The notes: a model not told the origin generated them from the sequence alone. 64,000 nt of DNA from Lysobacteraceae bacterium NML93-0399 (GCA_002307375.1 NTJI01000002.1:310001-374000); one strand, 5' to 3'. Positions 35,892 through 45,560 are shown, counted from the first letter of the stretch. Made by a program: numbers and translations.

Positions 35892-37397
35892 TCAGAACCA
35901 CAGGCGCACACCGGCCACCAGCCGCGTGTCGCGCGCGTGTCCGCCGGCCGCCAGCGCATAGTCGGCAGTCGCGCCGAATCGTCGCTCATGCACGACGCCG
36001 ACATAGGGTGCGAAGCGACGGCTCAATTCGTACCGTAGCCGGAGGCCGCTCTCGATCTTGCCGAGTCCGGAGCCGATGCCGACATCGGGTTCGCTCTCGA
36101 GCGCGGCCACCGCCTCGACCTGCGGCTGCAGGATCAGGCGGTTGGTGATGCGGATGTCGTATTCGGCCTCGGTCTTCAGCTGCACCTGTCCACCGCTGCC
36201 GACGTAGGCGGTGGCCGAGACCTCGAGAAAATGCGGTGCCATGCCCTGCACGCCGAAAGCGGCCCAGCGACGCGAGTACGGCTGCATGTCCTGGCGTATG
36301 CCCACCACCACATCCCACCAGGGCAGAACGCTGCGGCCGTACAGCAGCTCGATGTCCGCCGAACCGGTACGTCCCCCGTCGCGCTCGCCCTCGCTGCGCA
36401 GCCAGAGCCGGTCGAGGTCGGTACCGAGCCATGCCACGGCCTCCCACGCTTGTCCGGTGCCGTGGGCCGCATCCCAGGCTTCGATCCGGTCGAACACCAC
36501 CATGGAATTGACCGGTGACGCATGCTCCATCGAGTGATGGTGGAGCGCCGGGAAGGCCGCTGCGAAATCGGCTTCGGTCGGCATCGGGATCGGCGTGCGT
36601 GGCGCGCGGGGTGCAGGCATGCGGCAATGCCCCATTGCCTCATGTTCCGGTGTGCAGCCGGCGGACGCTGCAGGCGCGTCGTGGCCATGCGATCCGGTCG
36701 GTGCCTCCGGCAGCGTGCAGTGCCCCATCGCCGCATGCTCCGCCGTGCAGTTGGCGGGCGCAGCAGGCGCGCTGTGGTCGTGCGCTCCAGCCGGTGCCTC
36801 CGGCAGCGTGCAATGCCCCATCGCCGCGTGCTCCGGCGTGCAGCCGGCGGGCGCCGCAGGCGCGCCGTGGTCGTGCGCTCGGGCCGGCATCTCCGGCAAC
36901 GTGCAGTGCCCCATCGCCGCATGCTCCGGTGTGCAGCCGGCAGGCGCCGCATGTCCGCGGTGAGCGTGCGGTTCGGCGGCCGTCTCCGGCAACGTGCAGT
37001 GCCCCATCGCGGCGTGCTCCGGCGTGCAGCCGGCAGGCGCCGCATGCGCGCCGTGGTCGTGCGACCCGGCAGCTGTCTGCGACAGCGTGCAGTGTCCCAT
37101 CGCCACGTGTTCTGGAGTACAGCCGGCGGTCGCAGCAGGCGCGCGGTGGTCGTGCGATCCGGCGGGGGTCTCCGGCAACGTGCAGTGCCCCATCGCTGCA
37201 TGCTCCGGCGTGCAAGCGGCAGGCGCCGCAGGCGTGCCGCGGTCGTGGGCTCCGGCGGGTGTCTGCGGCAACGCGCAGTGGCCCTTCGCCGCATGTTCCG
37301 GCGTGCACGAAGTCGCAGCGGTGGGTGTTTGCGCCAGCGCCATCGGAGCGATACCAGACGCGACTGCGATCGACAGTGCGAGGACGGTGGTCTTCAT
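35892..37397 (-). CDS. copB: outer-membrane copper resistance protein CopB with Cys/His repeats
   Basis: A 501-residue CopB. The C-terminal 220 residues (SMVVFDRIEAWDAAHGTGQA to VAGVRLWF) are the outer-membrane beta-barrel of CopB/PcoB. Between the signal peptide (1-22) and the barrel sit eight tandem 31-residue repeats (31-258), each opening CTPEHAAMGHC followed by a His-rich end such as HDHG. Classical CopB has Met-rich repeats instead. The repeats should bind copper in the periplasm. The start overlaps the copA stop by 4 bp. Confidence 0.92.
   Translation of the reverse strand: MKTTVLALSIAVASGIAPMALAQTPTAATSCTPEHAAKGHCALPQTPAGAHDRGTPAAPAACTPEHAAMGHCTLPETPAGSHDHRAPAATAGCTPEHVAMGHCTLSQTAAGSHDHGAHAAPAGCTPEHAAMGHCTLPETAAEPHAHRGHAAPAGCTPEHAAMGHCTLPEMPARAHDHGAPAAPAGCTPEHAAMGHCTLPEAPAGAHDHSAPAAPANCTAEHAAMGHCTLPEAPTGSHGHDAPAASAGCTPEHEAMGHCRMPAPRAPRTPIPMPTEADFAAAFPALHHHSMEHASPVNSMVVFDRIEAWDAAHGTGQAWEAVAWLGTDLDRLWLRSEGERDGGRTGSADIELLYGRSVLPWWDVVVGIRQDMQPYSRRWAAFGVQGMAPHFLEVSATAYVGSGGQVQLKTEAEYDIRITNRLILQPQVEAVAALESEPDVGIGSGLGKIESGLRLRYELSRRFAPYVGVVHERRFGATADYALAAGGHARDTRLVAGVRLWF
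36624..37307 (-). repeat. eight 93-bp tandem repeats inside copB
   Basis: Eight 93-bp units encode a repeating 31-residue module with fixed Cys-x3-His-x4-His-Cys spacing; the last is truncated after the second cysteine. Divergence is concentrated in the spacer part (Ala/Pro/His), while the CTPEH...GHC core is nearly invariant. Repeat 1 has Lys in place of Met. The in-frame, multiple-of-three unit can expand or contract without frameshift. Confidence 0.95.
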
Positions 37398-39169
37398 GCC
37401 TCGACCCTCACTTCGCGCATCATTCCCGCTTCCATGTGGTAGAGCAGATGGCAGTGGAAGGCCCAGCGGCCCAGCGCATCGGCGCGCACCCGGAAGCTGC
37501 GTTTGCTGCCCGGAGGCATGTCCACGGTGTGTTTGCGCACCATGAAGTTCCCGTCCGCATCCTCAACATCGCTCCACATGCCGTGCAGGTGGATGGGGTG
37601 CGCCATCATCGTGTCGTTGACCAGGACGATGCGCATGCGCTCGCCATAGTTCAGGCGCAGGGGCTCGGCGCTGGCGAACGGGATACCGTCGAACGACCAG
37701 GCGAACTTCTCCATGTGCCCCGTGAGGTGCAGCTCGACCTCGCGTCCGGGCTCGCGGCCGTCCTCGTCCTCGGCCACGCTGTGCAGGTCCCCGTAGGTCA
37801 GCACGCGCCGGCCATTGCCGCGCAGGCCGATGCCGGGATCGTCAAGGCGGTGGGTCGGCGTCATCGTCTGCATGTCCACCAGCGGGTTGCGCGATTCGCT
37901 GGCCGGATGCCGCAGCATGCCGCCACCATGCGCGCCGTGGCCGCCGTGATCACCATGGCCGGCATGTGCGTCGTGGCCGGCGGGCACCGAATGCGCGGCG
38001 TGTGCGCCATGCCCCCCGTGCCCCATGTCGTCCATGGTCAGCAGCGGGCGCGGGTCGTTCGCCGGCACCGGCGCTTCCAGGCCGGCCCGCACGGCCAACG
38101 TGCCGCGGGCATGGCCGGTGCGGCCCATGTCCTGCGCGTAGATGGTGTAAGCGTCCTGCCCTGAGGGTTCGACGATCACGTCGAAGGTCTCTGCCACCGC
38201 GATGCGGAACTCGTCCACGCTCACCGGATGCACCGGCAGGCCGTCGGCCGCGACCACCGTCATCTTCAGCCCCGGAATGCGCACGTCGAAGTAGCTCATC
38301 GCCGAGCCGTTGATGAAGCGCAGCAGCACCTTCTCGCCGCTGCGGAACAGGCCGGTCCAATTGCCCGCAGGCGTGGTGCCGTTGATCAGGTACGTATAGG
38401 TGTGTGCATTGACGTCCGAGAGATCGGTGGGCGTCATCCGCATCTGGCCCCAGGCTCTGCGATCGGCCACCGTCGCGCGCAAGCCGTCGCGGCGCACGTC
38501 GCGGACGAAATCGCCCACCGTCGGCTTGTAGTAGTTGTCGTACTCGGCGTACTGCTTGAGCCGGCGGAACAGGCGGCCGGGATCAAGATCGGTCCAGTCC
38601 GAAAGCAGCACCACGTGCTCGCGATCCCAGCGGTAGGGCAAGGGCTCGATCGGATCGACGATCAGCGCGCCGTACAGGCCCGCCTGTTCCTGGAACAGTG
38701 AATGGCTGTGATACCAGTACGTCCCCGACTGGTTCAGCGTGAACCGGTACTGGTAGGTCTCACCCGGGTGGATGCCGTTGAAGCTCAGGCCGGGCACGCC
38801 GTCCATGTTGGCCGGCAGGATGATGCCGTGCCAGTGCAGCGAGGTCATCGCGTCGGGCAGCCGGTTGGCCACGCGCAGGGTCACGGTATCGCCCTGCCGC
38901 CAGCGCAGGATCGGCGCGGGCAGACTGCCGTTGACCGTCATCGCGGGCCGCACGCGGCCGGTGAAGTTGACCGGCGACGCGCCGATGGACAGATCGAACT
39001 CGGTACCGCGCAGCACCTGCGGCCCCAGACGCGCGTCATCGTCGGCCGCAATCGCAGGCAGGCGCAGGCCCGCCGTTCCGAGGGCCAACCCACCGAGGGC
39101 CAGCCCCTGGACGAAACGGCGGCGCGACTGCAGCGCGCCGTGCGCCCGCTCGAAGGAATCGTGATTCAT
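37394..39169 (-). CDS. copA: multicopper oxidase CopA
   Basis: A 591-residue CopA/PcoA-type multicopper oxidase. It has a twin-arginine signal (SRRRFVQGLALGG), so it is exported folded. Copper ligands are all present: LHWHG, YWYHSHS, HPIHLHGMW and the T1/trinuclear motif FHCHLLYHMEAGM. Residues about 385-420 hold a His/Gly/Met-rich loop (GHGGHGAHAAHSVPAGHDAH) likely to store copper. It oxidises Cu(I) in the periplasm. AGGAG 5 bases before ATG 39169 fixes the start; an in-frame GTG lies two codons upstream. Followed by copB with a 4-bp overlap. Confidence 0.95.
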   Translation of the reverse strand: MNHDSFERAHGALQSRRRFVQGLALGGLALGTAGLRLPAIAADDDARLGPQVLRGTEFDLSIGASPVNFTGRVRPAMTVNGSLPAPILRWRQGDTVTLRVANRLPDAMTSLHWHGIILPANMDGVPGLSFNGIHPGETYQYRFTLNQSGTYWYHSHSLFQEQAGLYGALIVDPIEPLPYRWDREHVVLLSDWTDLDPGRLFRRLKQYAEYDNYYKPTVGDFVRDVRRDGLRATVADRRAWGQMRMTPTDLSDVNAHTYTYLINGTTPAGNWTGLFRSGEKVLLRFINGSAMSYFDVRIPGLKMTVVAADGLPVHPVSVDEFRIAVAETFDVIVEPSGQDAYTIYAQDMGRTGHARGTLAVRAGLEAPVPANDPRPLLTMDDMGHGGHGAHAAHSVPAGHDAHAGHGDHGGHGAHGGGMLRHPASESRNPLVDMQTMTPTHRLDDPGIGLRGNGRRVLTYGDLHSVAEDEDGREPGREVELHLTGHMEKFAWSFDGIPFASAEPLRLNYGERMRIVLVNDTMMAHPIHLHGMWSDVEDADGNFMVRKHTVDMPPGSKRSFRVRADALGRWAFHCHLLYHMEAGMMREVRVEA

Positions 39170-39285
39170 ATGCACTCCTGACGCTGCGCCGTGCGCAGCG
39201 ATTCTGATGGCGTTCGGGACACCGCGAACATGGATGTCCTGCGGAAGGTCCCGGCAACGCTGCGCATCCGCGCAGCACTACGTCG

Positions 39286-39690
39286 TCAGGCGGAGATCGG
39301 GGGGCGCAATAGGAGATGCGGCCGCATAGTGGCCGGCGCCACAGGCCCGGCCACCGGCACGGTGGACGCGGACGGCATCACCGCCACGCCATCGGTGGCC
39401 GCCACCAGCGCCTGGAAATGCTGCATACACAGTTCGAGGCAGAGGGTGCGACAGTCCTCGTCCTGGTCATCGGCGACCTGCGGAAGCTGTCCCGCGATGG
39501 GTTCAACCGGCATCGCACGCCCGGAATGGGGGCAATGCGCATCCGTGGCCGGCGATGCGTCCACCGGCGCCTTCGTTGCCTCGACAGCCTGGATATCCAT
39601 GCTTGCCACGTGAGCGGACGCCACTGCCGACGCCATGCCGTTCAACAGCAGCGTCACACAGAGCAGCACATGGAAGAGCGCGTGTTTCAC
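39286..39690 (-). CDS. copL: CopL-family metal-binding regulatory protein
   Basis: A roughly 134-residue exported protein, starting most likely at GTG 39690 (VKHALFHVLLCVTLLLNG is the signal). The mature part holds spaced metal residues (DAHCPHSGRAMP, EDCRTLCLELCMQHF) and ends in LLLRPPISA; the CMQH and RPPI elements are shared with Xanthomonas CopL, which is needed for copper-induced expression of copAB. The gene lies 116 bp upstream of copA on the same strand, the expected copLAB order. No strong ribosome-binding site is seen, so the start is uncertain. Confidence 0.78.
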   Translation of the reverse strand: MKHALFHVLLCVTLLLNGMASAVASAHVASMDIQAVEATKAPVDASPATDAHCPHSGRAMPVEPIAGQLPQVADDQDEDCRTLCLELCMQHFQALVAATDGVAVMPSASTVPVAGPVAPATMRPHLLLRPPISA

Positions 39691-39944
39691 ACGAGGCGGC
39701 AGCGGAGGCGGCGCGGACGGGGCACGGAATAGTAGCCCAAGGCACGCACAAGCCGCTCTCTGCGCGTCGCCGCATTCATCTGCAACGCCGGCACTTGCGG
39801 ACAGGCGTGCATGCGGAACGGAGGCCGACGACGAAGCGCAGCCCGGATCGTCGGCGCCCACTGCGCGCATCCGAGCCGCGTCATCCCAGGTGCGCTCGCA
39901 ACGACGCCTGGCGCCGTCAGCCTCGTTGCCGATTACCATGCGCG

Positions 39945-40874
39945 ATGCCTCAGGACCTTGCCTCAACACTCCGCAGGCGCCTCGGCCTCGCGCCGCCCGT
40001 GTCCGTCGCGTTCGAGCGCGGCGCCATGACCCCGTTCGACGGCTACACCCGGCAGCGCATCGAGTACCGCGGCCTCGAAGGCGACACCATTCCGGCCTTC
40101 CTGTTCACGCCCACGGCGCAGCCCGCCCGCGGCGGCGTCGTGGTCTTCCACCAGCACAACGGCGAATTCCACTTCGGCAAGAGCGAAATCGCCGGCCTCG
40201 TGGGCAGCCCGTTCCAGGCCTTCGGCCCCGCGCTCGCGCGCCGCGGCCTCGCCGTTCTCGCACCGGATGCGCTCACCTTCGAAGATCGCCGTGGCAAGGT
40301 ATCGGGCGTGGAGCCGCACGACTACGACTGGCTCCAGCACTACCGCGCCATGAGCTATCGCCTGCTGGATGGGGACACGTTGATGCGCAAAGGCCTCGAC
40401 GACGCCCAGCGGGCGTTGAGTGTGCTGATCGACGCGGCCGCGCTGGACGAACGCCGCGTCGGCATCGCAGGACATTCCTACGGCGGCTGCACCGCGCTCT
40501 ACCACGCCGCCGTCGATCCAAGATGCCGCTTCGCCTGCATCAGCGGCGCGGTGTGCAGCTTCGAAACGCGTCGCCGCGAAGAGACCGGTATCACCCTGTT
40601 CGAAGCCGTGCCCGGCCTCGCGCAGCTCATCGACACGCACGATGTGCTGGCGGCCATCGGTCCTCGTCCGACGCTGGTCGTGTCAGGCACCGAAGACAAA
40701 TACTCGCGCGATGCGGATCAGGTTGTCGCCAAGGTGGCCGGGGACTTCATCACCGAGCTTCGCGTCGAGCGTGGGCATGCGCTCGATCAGGAGCGGTTCG
40801 ATGCGATCGTTGAGTGGATTAGCAATCGCGTATCGCACAATCAGGCCGACAAACCTAGTCCTCGCATCAGCTAG
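39945..40874 (+). CDS. dienelactone hydrolase/acetyl-xylan-esterase-like alpha/beta hydrolase
   Basis: A 309-residue cytoplasmic alpha/beta hydrolase. GVVVFHQHNGEFHFGKSEI is the oxyanion region, GIAGHSYGG carries the nucleophile serine, the acid is in VVSGTEDKYSRD, and the histidine in VERGHALDQERF. The fold most resembles dienelactone hydrolase and BAAT-like esterases. Substrate unknown. ATG 39945 is chosen as the first ATG before the domain. It is divergent from copL and marks the boundary where GC content drops. Confidence 0.82.
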   Translation: MPQDLASTLRRRLGLAPPVSVAFERGAMTPFDGYTRQRIEYRGLEGDTIPAFLFTPTAQPARGGVVVFHQHNGEFHFGKSEIAGLVGSPFQAFGPALARRGLAVLAPDALTFEDRRGKVSGVEPHDYDWLQHYRAMSYRLLDGDTLMRKGLDDAQRALSVLIDAAALDERRVGIAGHSYGGCTALYHAAVDPRCRFACISGAVCSFETRRREETGITLFEAVPGLAQLIDTHDVLAAIGPRPTLVVSGTEDKYSRDADQVVAKVAGDFITELRVERGHALDQERFDAIVEWISNRVSHNQADKPSPRIS

Positions 40875-40921
40875 TTGCCGGCCTTCTAGTACAAGCAGTC
40901 AACGTAAATGGCACTGACCTT

Positions 40922-40940
40922 GTTAGCCGGCGCGGCTAAC
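40922..40940 (-). terminator. stem-loop downstream of the AbiV-like gene
   Basis: GTTAGCC (40922-40928) pairs perfectly with GGCTAAC (40934-40940) around GGCGC, 9 bp after the minus-strand stop at 40949. There is no T run, so terminator function is inferred. Confidence 0.55.
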
Positions 40941-40948
40941 GCATACTC

Positions 40949-41569
40949 CTACCTACGCGGAATGGGAAGCCCGAGTGTCACAGCCGGATACGCCATCGTT
41001 TGTCTACCGGCTGCTTCGGCCATTTTCTCAGCGGACAATAGTGCAGCAAGCGCATCAATCTCACTGAGGTCTTCGGGAACAGAAGTTGCCACGCCATCTG
41101 GACCGATTCCGACGTACATGGCGTTCTGCTTCGTGAAGTTCCTCTGATTCTTGACCGCCAGGTTCCGGACGCGATCTGCAATGCTGCCCATCTGTTCTTC
41201 GCTAGGTAATCGAAGGCCATAATCTGCAACTCTTCCCCTGAGCCAGGCAGCCGAGTTTCGGTCAGGCTCCAGCAAACGCATCGTTTCTTGCAGTCCTTCT
41301 GCAAGGCCAAGCTTGATTCCATGCTTGAACAACGCCGCATAGCGTGCGTTATCCCAGTTGCCCTGCAACGCAGCGTTGTCTAGCAGGAAAGCCTTTAAGA
41401 ACTCTTCTTCGGAGAGGATCGCAAGCGCAGTGGCGCGAGCGTACCGCTTGGCCTCGAACAGCAGCCGGGCATCCTCGAGTAGACCGCTGCCATTGCGGAG
41501 CGCCTTCGCCGCAGAAGCTCGCAGCGCCCCCTCTGGTGGGATACTCGCCTTCGTGTCCTTTCGGGCCAT
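40949..41569 (-). CDS. AbiV-like abortive infection protein
   Basis: A 206-residue, mostly helical protein. The segment SGLLEDARLLFEAKRYARA, followed by ATALAILSEEEFLKAF, is the AbiV/HEPN-like signature (helix, Tyr-Ala-Arg-Ala, then the Glu-rich Ile-Leu-x-Glu-Glu helix), and KNQRNFTKQNAMYVG matches the later conserved strand. Lactococcal AbiV blocks phage translation by binding a phage protein. AGGAG 7 bases before ATG 41569 supports the start. GC content is visibly below that of flanking genes, indicating transfer. It lies beside a deleted DNA methyltransferase. Confidence 0.72.
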   Translation of the reverse strand: MARKDTKASIPPEGALRASAAKALRNGSGLLEDARLLFEAKRYARATALAILSEEEFLKAFLLDNAALQGNWDNARYAALFKHGIKLGLAEGLQETMRLLEPDRNSAAWLRGRVADYGLRLPSEEQMGSIADRVRNLAVKNQRNFTKQNAMYVGIGPDGVATSVPEDLSEIDALAALLSAEKMAEAAGRQTMAYPAVTLGLPIPRR

Positions 41570-41619
41570 ACATGTACTCCTGACTTGCGTGCGTTGCTCC
41601 AGTTTGCGCCTGCGTAGGC

Positions 41620-42075
41620 TCAAACAGACACGTACATCCCGTCTTGATCCTGCGCGCGGCCCAGTGCGACGAGCATCTCCAGCAGCTTGGGCAGGCGCCT
41701 CTTCCATGGGCCGCGGGCAGTGAAACGGGCGGCGATAGCGTCGACGGTGAGAGGAACAGGGCTGCTGGCGATGACGTCGGCGACGGCGCGCACTTGGTCA
41801 ACGGTGTCCTTCGGCCAAGGTAGCGGCTTGGCCGCAGCCGGGATTGCGATGGCGTCGAGCGAGTTGTCGTTGGCGTCTTCGGTGGCAGCGATGCGGCCCT
41901 GTTCGGCGGGCGTTTGGTCGGCGCGGGCAGCGGGGCCCAGCAGCCCGGACAGGTCGATCAGGAAGGATTGCGAGGTCGACAGTTCCGAGGCCGCGACGCC
42001 GCGCCACTTGGCGATGAACATCGGCAACGTCGTCCGCTGCGGGGTGATGCGGGTGGATCCGTCCGTATTTGACAT
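41620..42075 (-). pseudogene. internally deleted DNA methyltransferase (MmeI-like)
   Basis: A 151-residue frame joining two ends of a large DNA methyltransferase. Residues 15-48 (TLPMFIAKWRGVAASELSTS, then the SFLIDLSGLLG helix) match the N terminus of type IIL/MmeI-like enzymes. Residues about 80-150 (KPLPWPKDTVDQVRAVADVI, then KRRLPKLLEMLVALGRA) match their extreme C terminus. The helicase-free central part, including the SAM and NPPF motifs, is absent, with the junction near residues 50-75. The frame stays open, so an inactive small protein could still be made. AAGGA precedes ATG 42075. Confidence 0.65.
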
Positions 42076-42326
42076 GGTGTCCTTGATATCCCGCGTGGGC
42101 GGGCACACCGCCGCAGCTGCGTTGCCGGTCACGGGTTGTCGCGCAAGCTGCCGACTACTGCAAGTTTTTTACCAAGGAACACCTGCCCAGTGCGATTCGG
42201 CGCTCTTTCTCGCAGAAATTGTGAACCAGCTACTTTGGTGAGCAATCGCTAGACGTCCATGTGTCCCGGCCTGACCGAACATTCGTCTGTTGGAAGCCGC
42301 GAGAATGCCGGCAATCCAGGCCTTCC

Positions 42327-43010
42327 CTAACCGTTTGAAGTCGCCGCTAGCTCAACCTTACCCACCAGAATCTCGGCGAGCGCCCGCGCGAACACCTCCA
42401 CCGGCTGCCCGCCCGAAATCAGGTGCTGCTGGTCGATGATGATCGCCGGCACGCTGTTGATGCCGCTGCGGATGAAGAACTGCTCTTCCGTGCGCACCTC
42501 GTCGGCGTAGTCGCCCGAAGCAAGCAGTGCGGCAGCGCGATTGGCATCCAGCCCCACGCTCGACGCAATGCGCACCAGCGTCACGTGATCACTGACGTTC
42601 TCGCCGTCGCCGTGATACGCCTGCAGCAGCGCGCGCTTGAGGTCGCGTTGCCGACCGGCGATGCCGGCCCAGTGCAGCAGTCGGTGGGCGTCGAAGGTGT
42701 TCCAGATGCGTTGGCGGTCGCCGAAGGTGAAGCCGAGTTCTGCGCCGCGCGCCTGGATGGTGGCGCGGGCGGCGGTCAGCTGTTCGGGCGGCATGCCGTA
42801 CTTGCGGGTCAGGTGCTCGGCGATGTCCTCGCCCTCCGGCGCCATCTGCGGGTTGAGTTCGAAGGGGCGTACGTGGAATTCGACATCGACGTTGCCTGGC
42901 AGACGCGCAAGCGCCTGTTCGAGTGCGGCCAGGCCGATGACGCACCAGGGGCAGACGACGTCGGAGACGAAATCGATGCGCAGCGGCACGCGGTCCGTGG
43001 CGGCGCTCAT
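42327..43010 (-). CDS. DsbA-family (FrnE-like) oxidoreductase
   Basis: A 227-residue cytoplasmic thioredoxin-fold protein with active site CPWC in [13 protein letters not shown] and the long helical insertion of the DsbA/FrnE group ([20 protein letters not shown]). The cis-proline loop is [10 protein letters not shown]. It lacks a signal peptide, as FrnE-type proteins do. Its ATG overlaps the urocanase stop by 4 bp, so it is translated with hutU. Why a disulfide oxidoreductase is coupled to histidine breakdown is unclear. Confidence 0.87.
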   Translation of the reverse strand: MSAATDRVPLRIDFVSDVVCPWCVIGLAALEQALARLPGNVDVEFHVRPFELNPQMAPEGEDIAEHLTRKYGMPPEQLTAARATIQARGAELGFTFGDRQRIWNTFDAHRLLHWAGIAGRQRDLKRALLQAYHGDGENVSDHVTLVRIASSVGLDANRAAALLASGDYADEVRTEEQFFIRSGINSVPAIIIDQQHLISGGQPVEVFARALAEILVGKVELAATSNG

Positions 43011-44683
43011 GCCTGCACCATCGGCAGGTTCAGGCCCTTCTCGTTCGCGCAGTCCCTGGCGATCTCGTAGCCGGCATCGGCATGGCGCATGACGCCGGTG
43101 CCGGGGTCGTTCCACAGCACGCGGGCGATGCGCTTGTCGGCTTCCGCCGAACCGTCGCAGACGATGACCACGCCAGAGTGCTGCGAGTAGCCCATGCCGA
43201 CGCCGCCGCCGTGATGCAGGCTCACCCAGGTGGCGCCACCGGCGACGTTGAGCATGGCGTTGAGCAGCGGCCAGTCGCTCACCGCATCGCTGCCGTCAGC
43301 CATGGCTTCGGTCTCGCGATTGGGCGATGCGACGGAACCGGAATCGAGATGGTCGCGGCCGATGACGATCGGCGCCTTCAGTTCGCCATTGCGCACCATT
43401 TCGTTGAAGGCCAGGCCCAGCTTGTCGCGCAGGCCGAGGCCCACCCAGCAGATACGCGCGGGCAGGCCCTGGAAGGCGATGCGCTTGCCGGCCATGTCGA
43501 GCCAGCGGTGCAGGTGCGGATCGTCGGGAATCAGTTCCTTGACCTTGGCATCGGTCCTGGCGATGTCCTCGGGATCGCCGCTCAGTGCCACCCAGCGGAA
43601 CGGGCCGATGCCGCGGCAGAACAGCGGGCGCACGTAGGCCGGCACGAAGCCGGGGAAGTCGAAGGCGTTGGCGCAGCCTTCGTCCTTGGCCATCTGGCGG
43701 ATGTTGTTGCCGTAGTCGACGGTGGGGATGCCGGCCGCGTGGAAGGCGAGCATGGCTTCGACGTGCACGCGCATGGACTGCTTGGCGGCGTCGCGCACTT
43801 TCTCGGGGTTGGCGGACTGCTCATTGATCCACTGTTCGACGCTCCAGCCGATCGGCAGATAGCCGTGCACCGGATCATGCGCGCTGGTCTGGTCGGTGAC
43901 GCAGTCCGGGCGCACGCCGCGCTTCACGAGTTCGGGCAGCACCTCGGCGGCGTTGCCCAGCAGCGCGATGGATTTGGCTTCGCCGGCCTGCGTGTACTTG
44001 GTGATGCGCGCGAGTGCGTCGTCGAGATCGGTGGCCTGCTCGTCGACATAGCGGGTCTTGATACGGAAATCGATGCGGCTCTGCTGGCATTCGATGGTCA
44101 GGCTGCAGGCACCGGCGAGGCTGGCGGCCAGCGGCTGCGCGCCGCCCATGCCGCCAAGGCCCGCCGTGAGGATCCACTTGCCCGTCAGGTCACCGCCGTA
44201 GTGCTGGCGGCCCATCTCGACGAAAGTCTCGTACGTGCCCTGCACGATGCCCTGGCTGCCGATGTAGATCCACGAACCGGCGGTCATCTGGCCGTACATC
44301 GCCAGGCCCTTGCGGTCGAGTTCGTGGAAGTGCTCCCAGGTGGCCCAATGCGGCACGAGGTTGGAATTGGCGATGAGTACGCGCGGTGCATCTGCGTGGG
44401 TGCGGAACACGCCGACCGGCTTGCCGGACTGCACCAGCAAGGTCTCGTCGTCGCCGAGGGTCTTGAGCGATTCGACGATGGCGTCATAGCAGGCCCAGTC
44501 GCGCGCGGCGCGGCCGATGCCGCCGTAGACGACGAGATCTTCCGGGCGCTCGGCCACCTCGGGGTCGAGGTTGTTCATCAGCATGCGCATCGGCGCCTCG
44601 GTGAGCCAGGACCGGCAGGTCAATTCGCTGCCGCGCGGCGCGCGGATCGTGCGGGACGGGTCGTGGCGCGAAGCGTCGGTCAT
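43007..44683 (-). CDS. hutU: urocanate hydratase
   Basis: A 558-residue urocanase of normal length. [20 protein letters not shown] opens the fold; [14 protein letters not shown] is the NAD-binding loop, and [20 protein letters not shown] contains the active-site cysteine region. It converts urocanate to imidazolonepropionate using tightly bound NAD+. ATG 44683 is chosen where family similarity begins. The other hut genes in the window (hutF, hutI) are about 11 kb away, so the pathway is split; hutH is not seen. Confidence 0.96.
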   Translation of the reverse strand: MTDASRHDPSRTIRAPRGSELTCRSWLTEAPMRMLMNNLDPEVAERPEDLVVYGGIGRAARDWACYDAIVESLKTLGDDETLLVQSGKPVGVFRTHADAPRVLIANSNLVPHWATWEHFHELDRKGLAMYGQMTAGSWIYIGSQGIVQGTYETFVEMGRQHYGGDLTGKWILTAGLGGMGGAQPLAASLAGACSLTIECQQSRIDFRIKTRYVDEQATDLDDALARITKYTQAGEAKSIALLGNAAEVLPELVKRGVRPDCVTDQTSAHDPVHGYLPIGWSVEQWINEQSANPEKVRDAAKQSMRVHVEAMLAFHAAGIPTVDYGNNIRQMAKDEGCANAFDFPGFVPAYVRPLFCRGIGPFRWVALSGDPEDIARTDAKVKELIPDDPHLHRWLDMAGKRIAFQGLPARICWVGLGLRDKLGLAFNEMVRNGELKAPIVIGRDHLDSGSVASPNRETEAMADGSDAVSDWPLLNAMLNVAGGATWVSLHHGGGVGMGYSQHSGVVIVCDGSAEADKRIARVLWNDPGTGVMRHADAGYEIARDCANEKGLNLPMVQA

Positions 44684-44790
44684 GGCGGTATTCCGTTGGA
44701 GACGATGCGCACGATTATCGCACCCGCCTGCGGGCAGGCTGGTGCGTCGCGGCGTGAGGCCGCACGGCGCGCCGCCGTATGCTCGTGCGC

Positions 44791-45555
44791 ATGACACGAC
44801 ATCACCTTCTGCTGGCTGCGGCATGCGCCGCGGCGTTTACCGGCTGCGCCACGCATGCGGCGCCGGCCGCTTCGACTGCGCACGCCACCGTCGAGACGCC
44901 GCGCGTGCTGGTGTTCTCGCGCACCGCCGGCTTCCGCCACGATTCGATTCCGATGGCGATCGAAACGCTGAAAGCACTCGGCGCGCAGGCCGGTATCGCC
45001 GTCGACGCGAGCGAGGACGCTGCACTGTTCAACGACGAAACGCTGGCCGGCTACACGGCCGTGGTGTTCACCAGCACCACGCGCGAAGTGCTCGATGCCC
45101 CGCAGCAGGCGGCGTTCGAACGCTATGTCGCGGCGGGCGGCGGCTTCATGGGCGTACACGCGGCGGCCGACAGCGGCTACACCTGGCCGTGGTACGGGGA
45201 TCTGGTCGGCGCGTGGTTCGCCCGGCATCCCGAAGGCCTGCAATCGGTGCGCGTGGTGTTCGAGGACGGGGCCGGTCCCGATGGGCTGCGCGAGTGGCAG
45301 GTCACCGACGAGATCTACGATTACCGACGCAATCCGCGGCCACATGTGCAGGTCACCGCATCGATCGACCCGGCTTCGCATCCCGACGGCCGCATGGGCG
45401 ACGATCACCCCATCGCCTGGTGCCACCGCAATGCCGGTGGCCCAGCCTGGTATACGGGGTTCGGTCACGACCCGGCGTTGTATGCCAATCCGGTCTTCCG
45501 CGCGCAGCTGCTGCGCGGCCTGCAGTGGACCACCGGACGCCGCAAGGACTGCTGA
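44791..45555 (+). CDS. ThuA-like lipoprotein
   Basis: A 254-residue ThuA-domain protein (glutamine-amidotransferase-like fold). ATG 44791 puts the lipoprotein signal FTGCATH near the start; a GTG-type or upstream ATG at 44779 is in frame. [32 protein letters not shown] and [11 protein letters not shown] are family landmarks. ThuA relatives act on sugars such as trehalose or are periplasmic proteins linked to carbohydrate use. The usual cysteine of amidotransferases is lacking. Confidence 0.87.
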   Translation: MTRHHLLLAAACAAAFTGCATHAAPAASTAHATVETPRVLVFSRTAGFRHDSIPMAIETLKALGAQAGIAVDASEDAALFNDETLAGYTAVVFTSTTREVLDAPQQAAFERYVAAGGGFMGVHAAADSGYTWPWYGDLVGAWFARHPEGLQSVRVVFEDGAGPDGLREWQVTDEIYDYRRNPRPHVQVTASIDPASHPDGRMGDDHPIAWCHRNAGGPAWYTGFGHDPALYANPVFRAQLLRGLQWTTGRRKDC

Positions 45556-45560
45556 CATTC

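Noticed and set aside
36624-37307. CRISPR-like array
   Set aside because: The 93-bp units are contiguous and encode the CopB peptide module; there are no unique spacers or cas genes.
36515-38164. A 549-codon plus-strand open frame with repeated segments across copA/copB
   Set aside because: It is the antisense of the copB repeats; the repeats carry the CopB signature only in the minus-strand frame.
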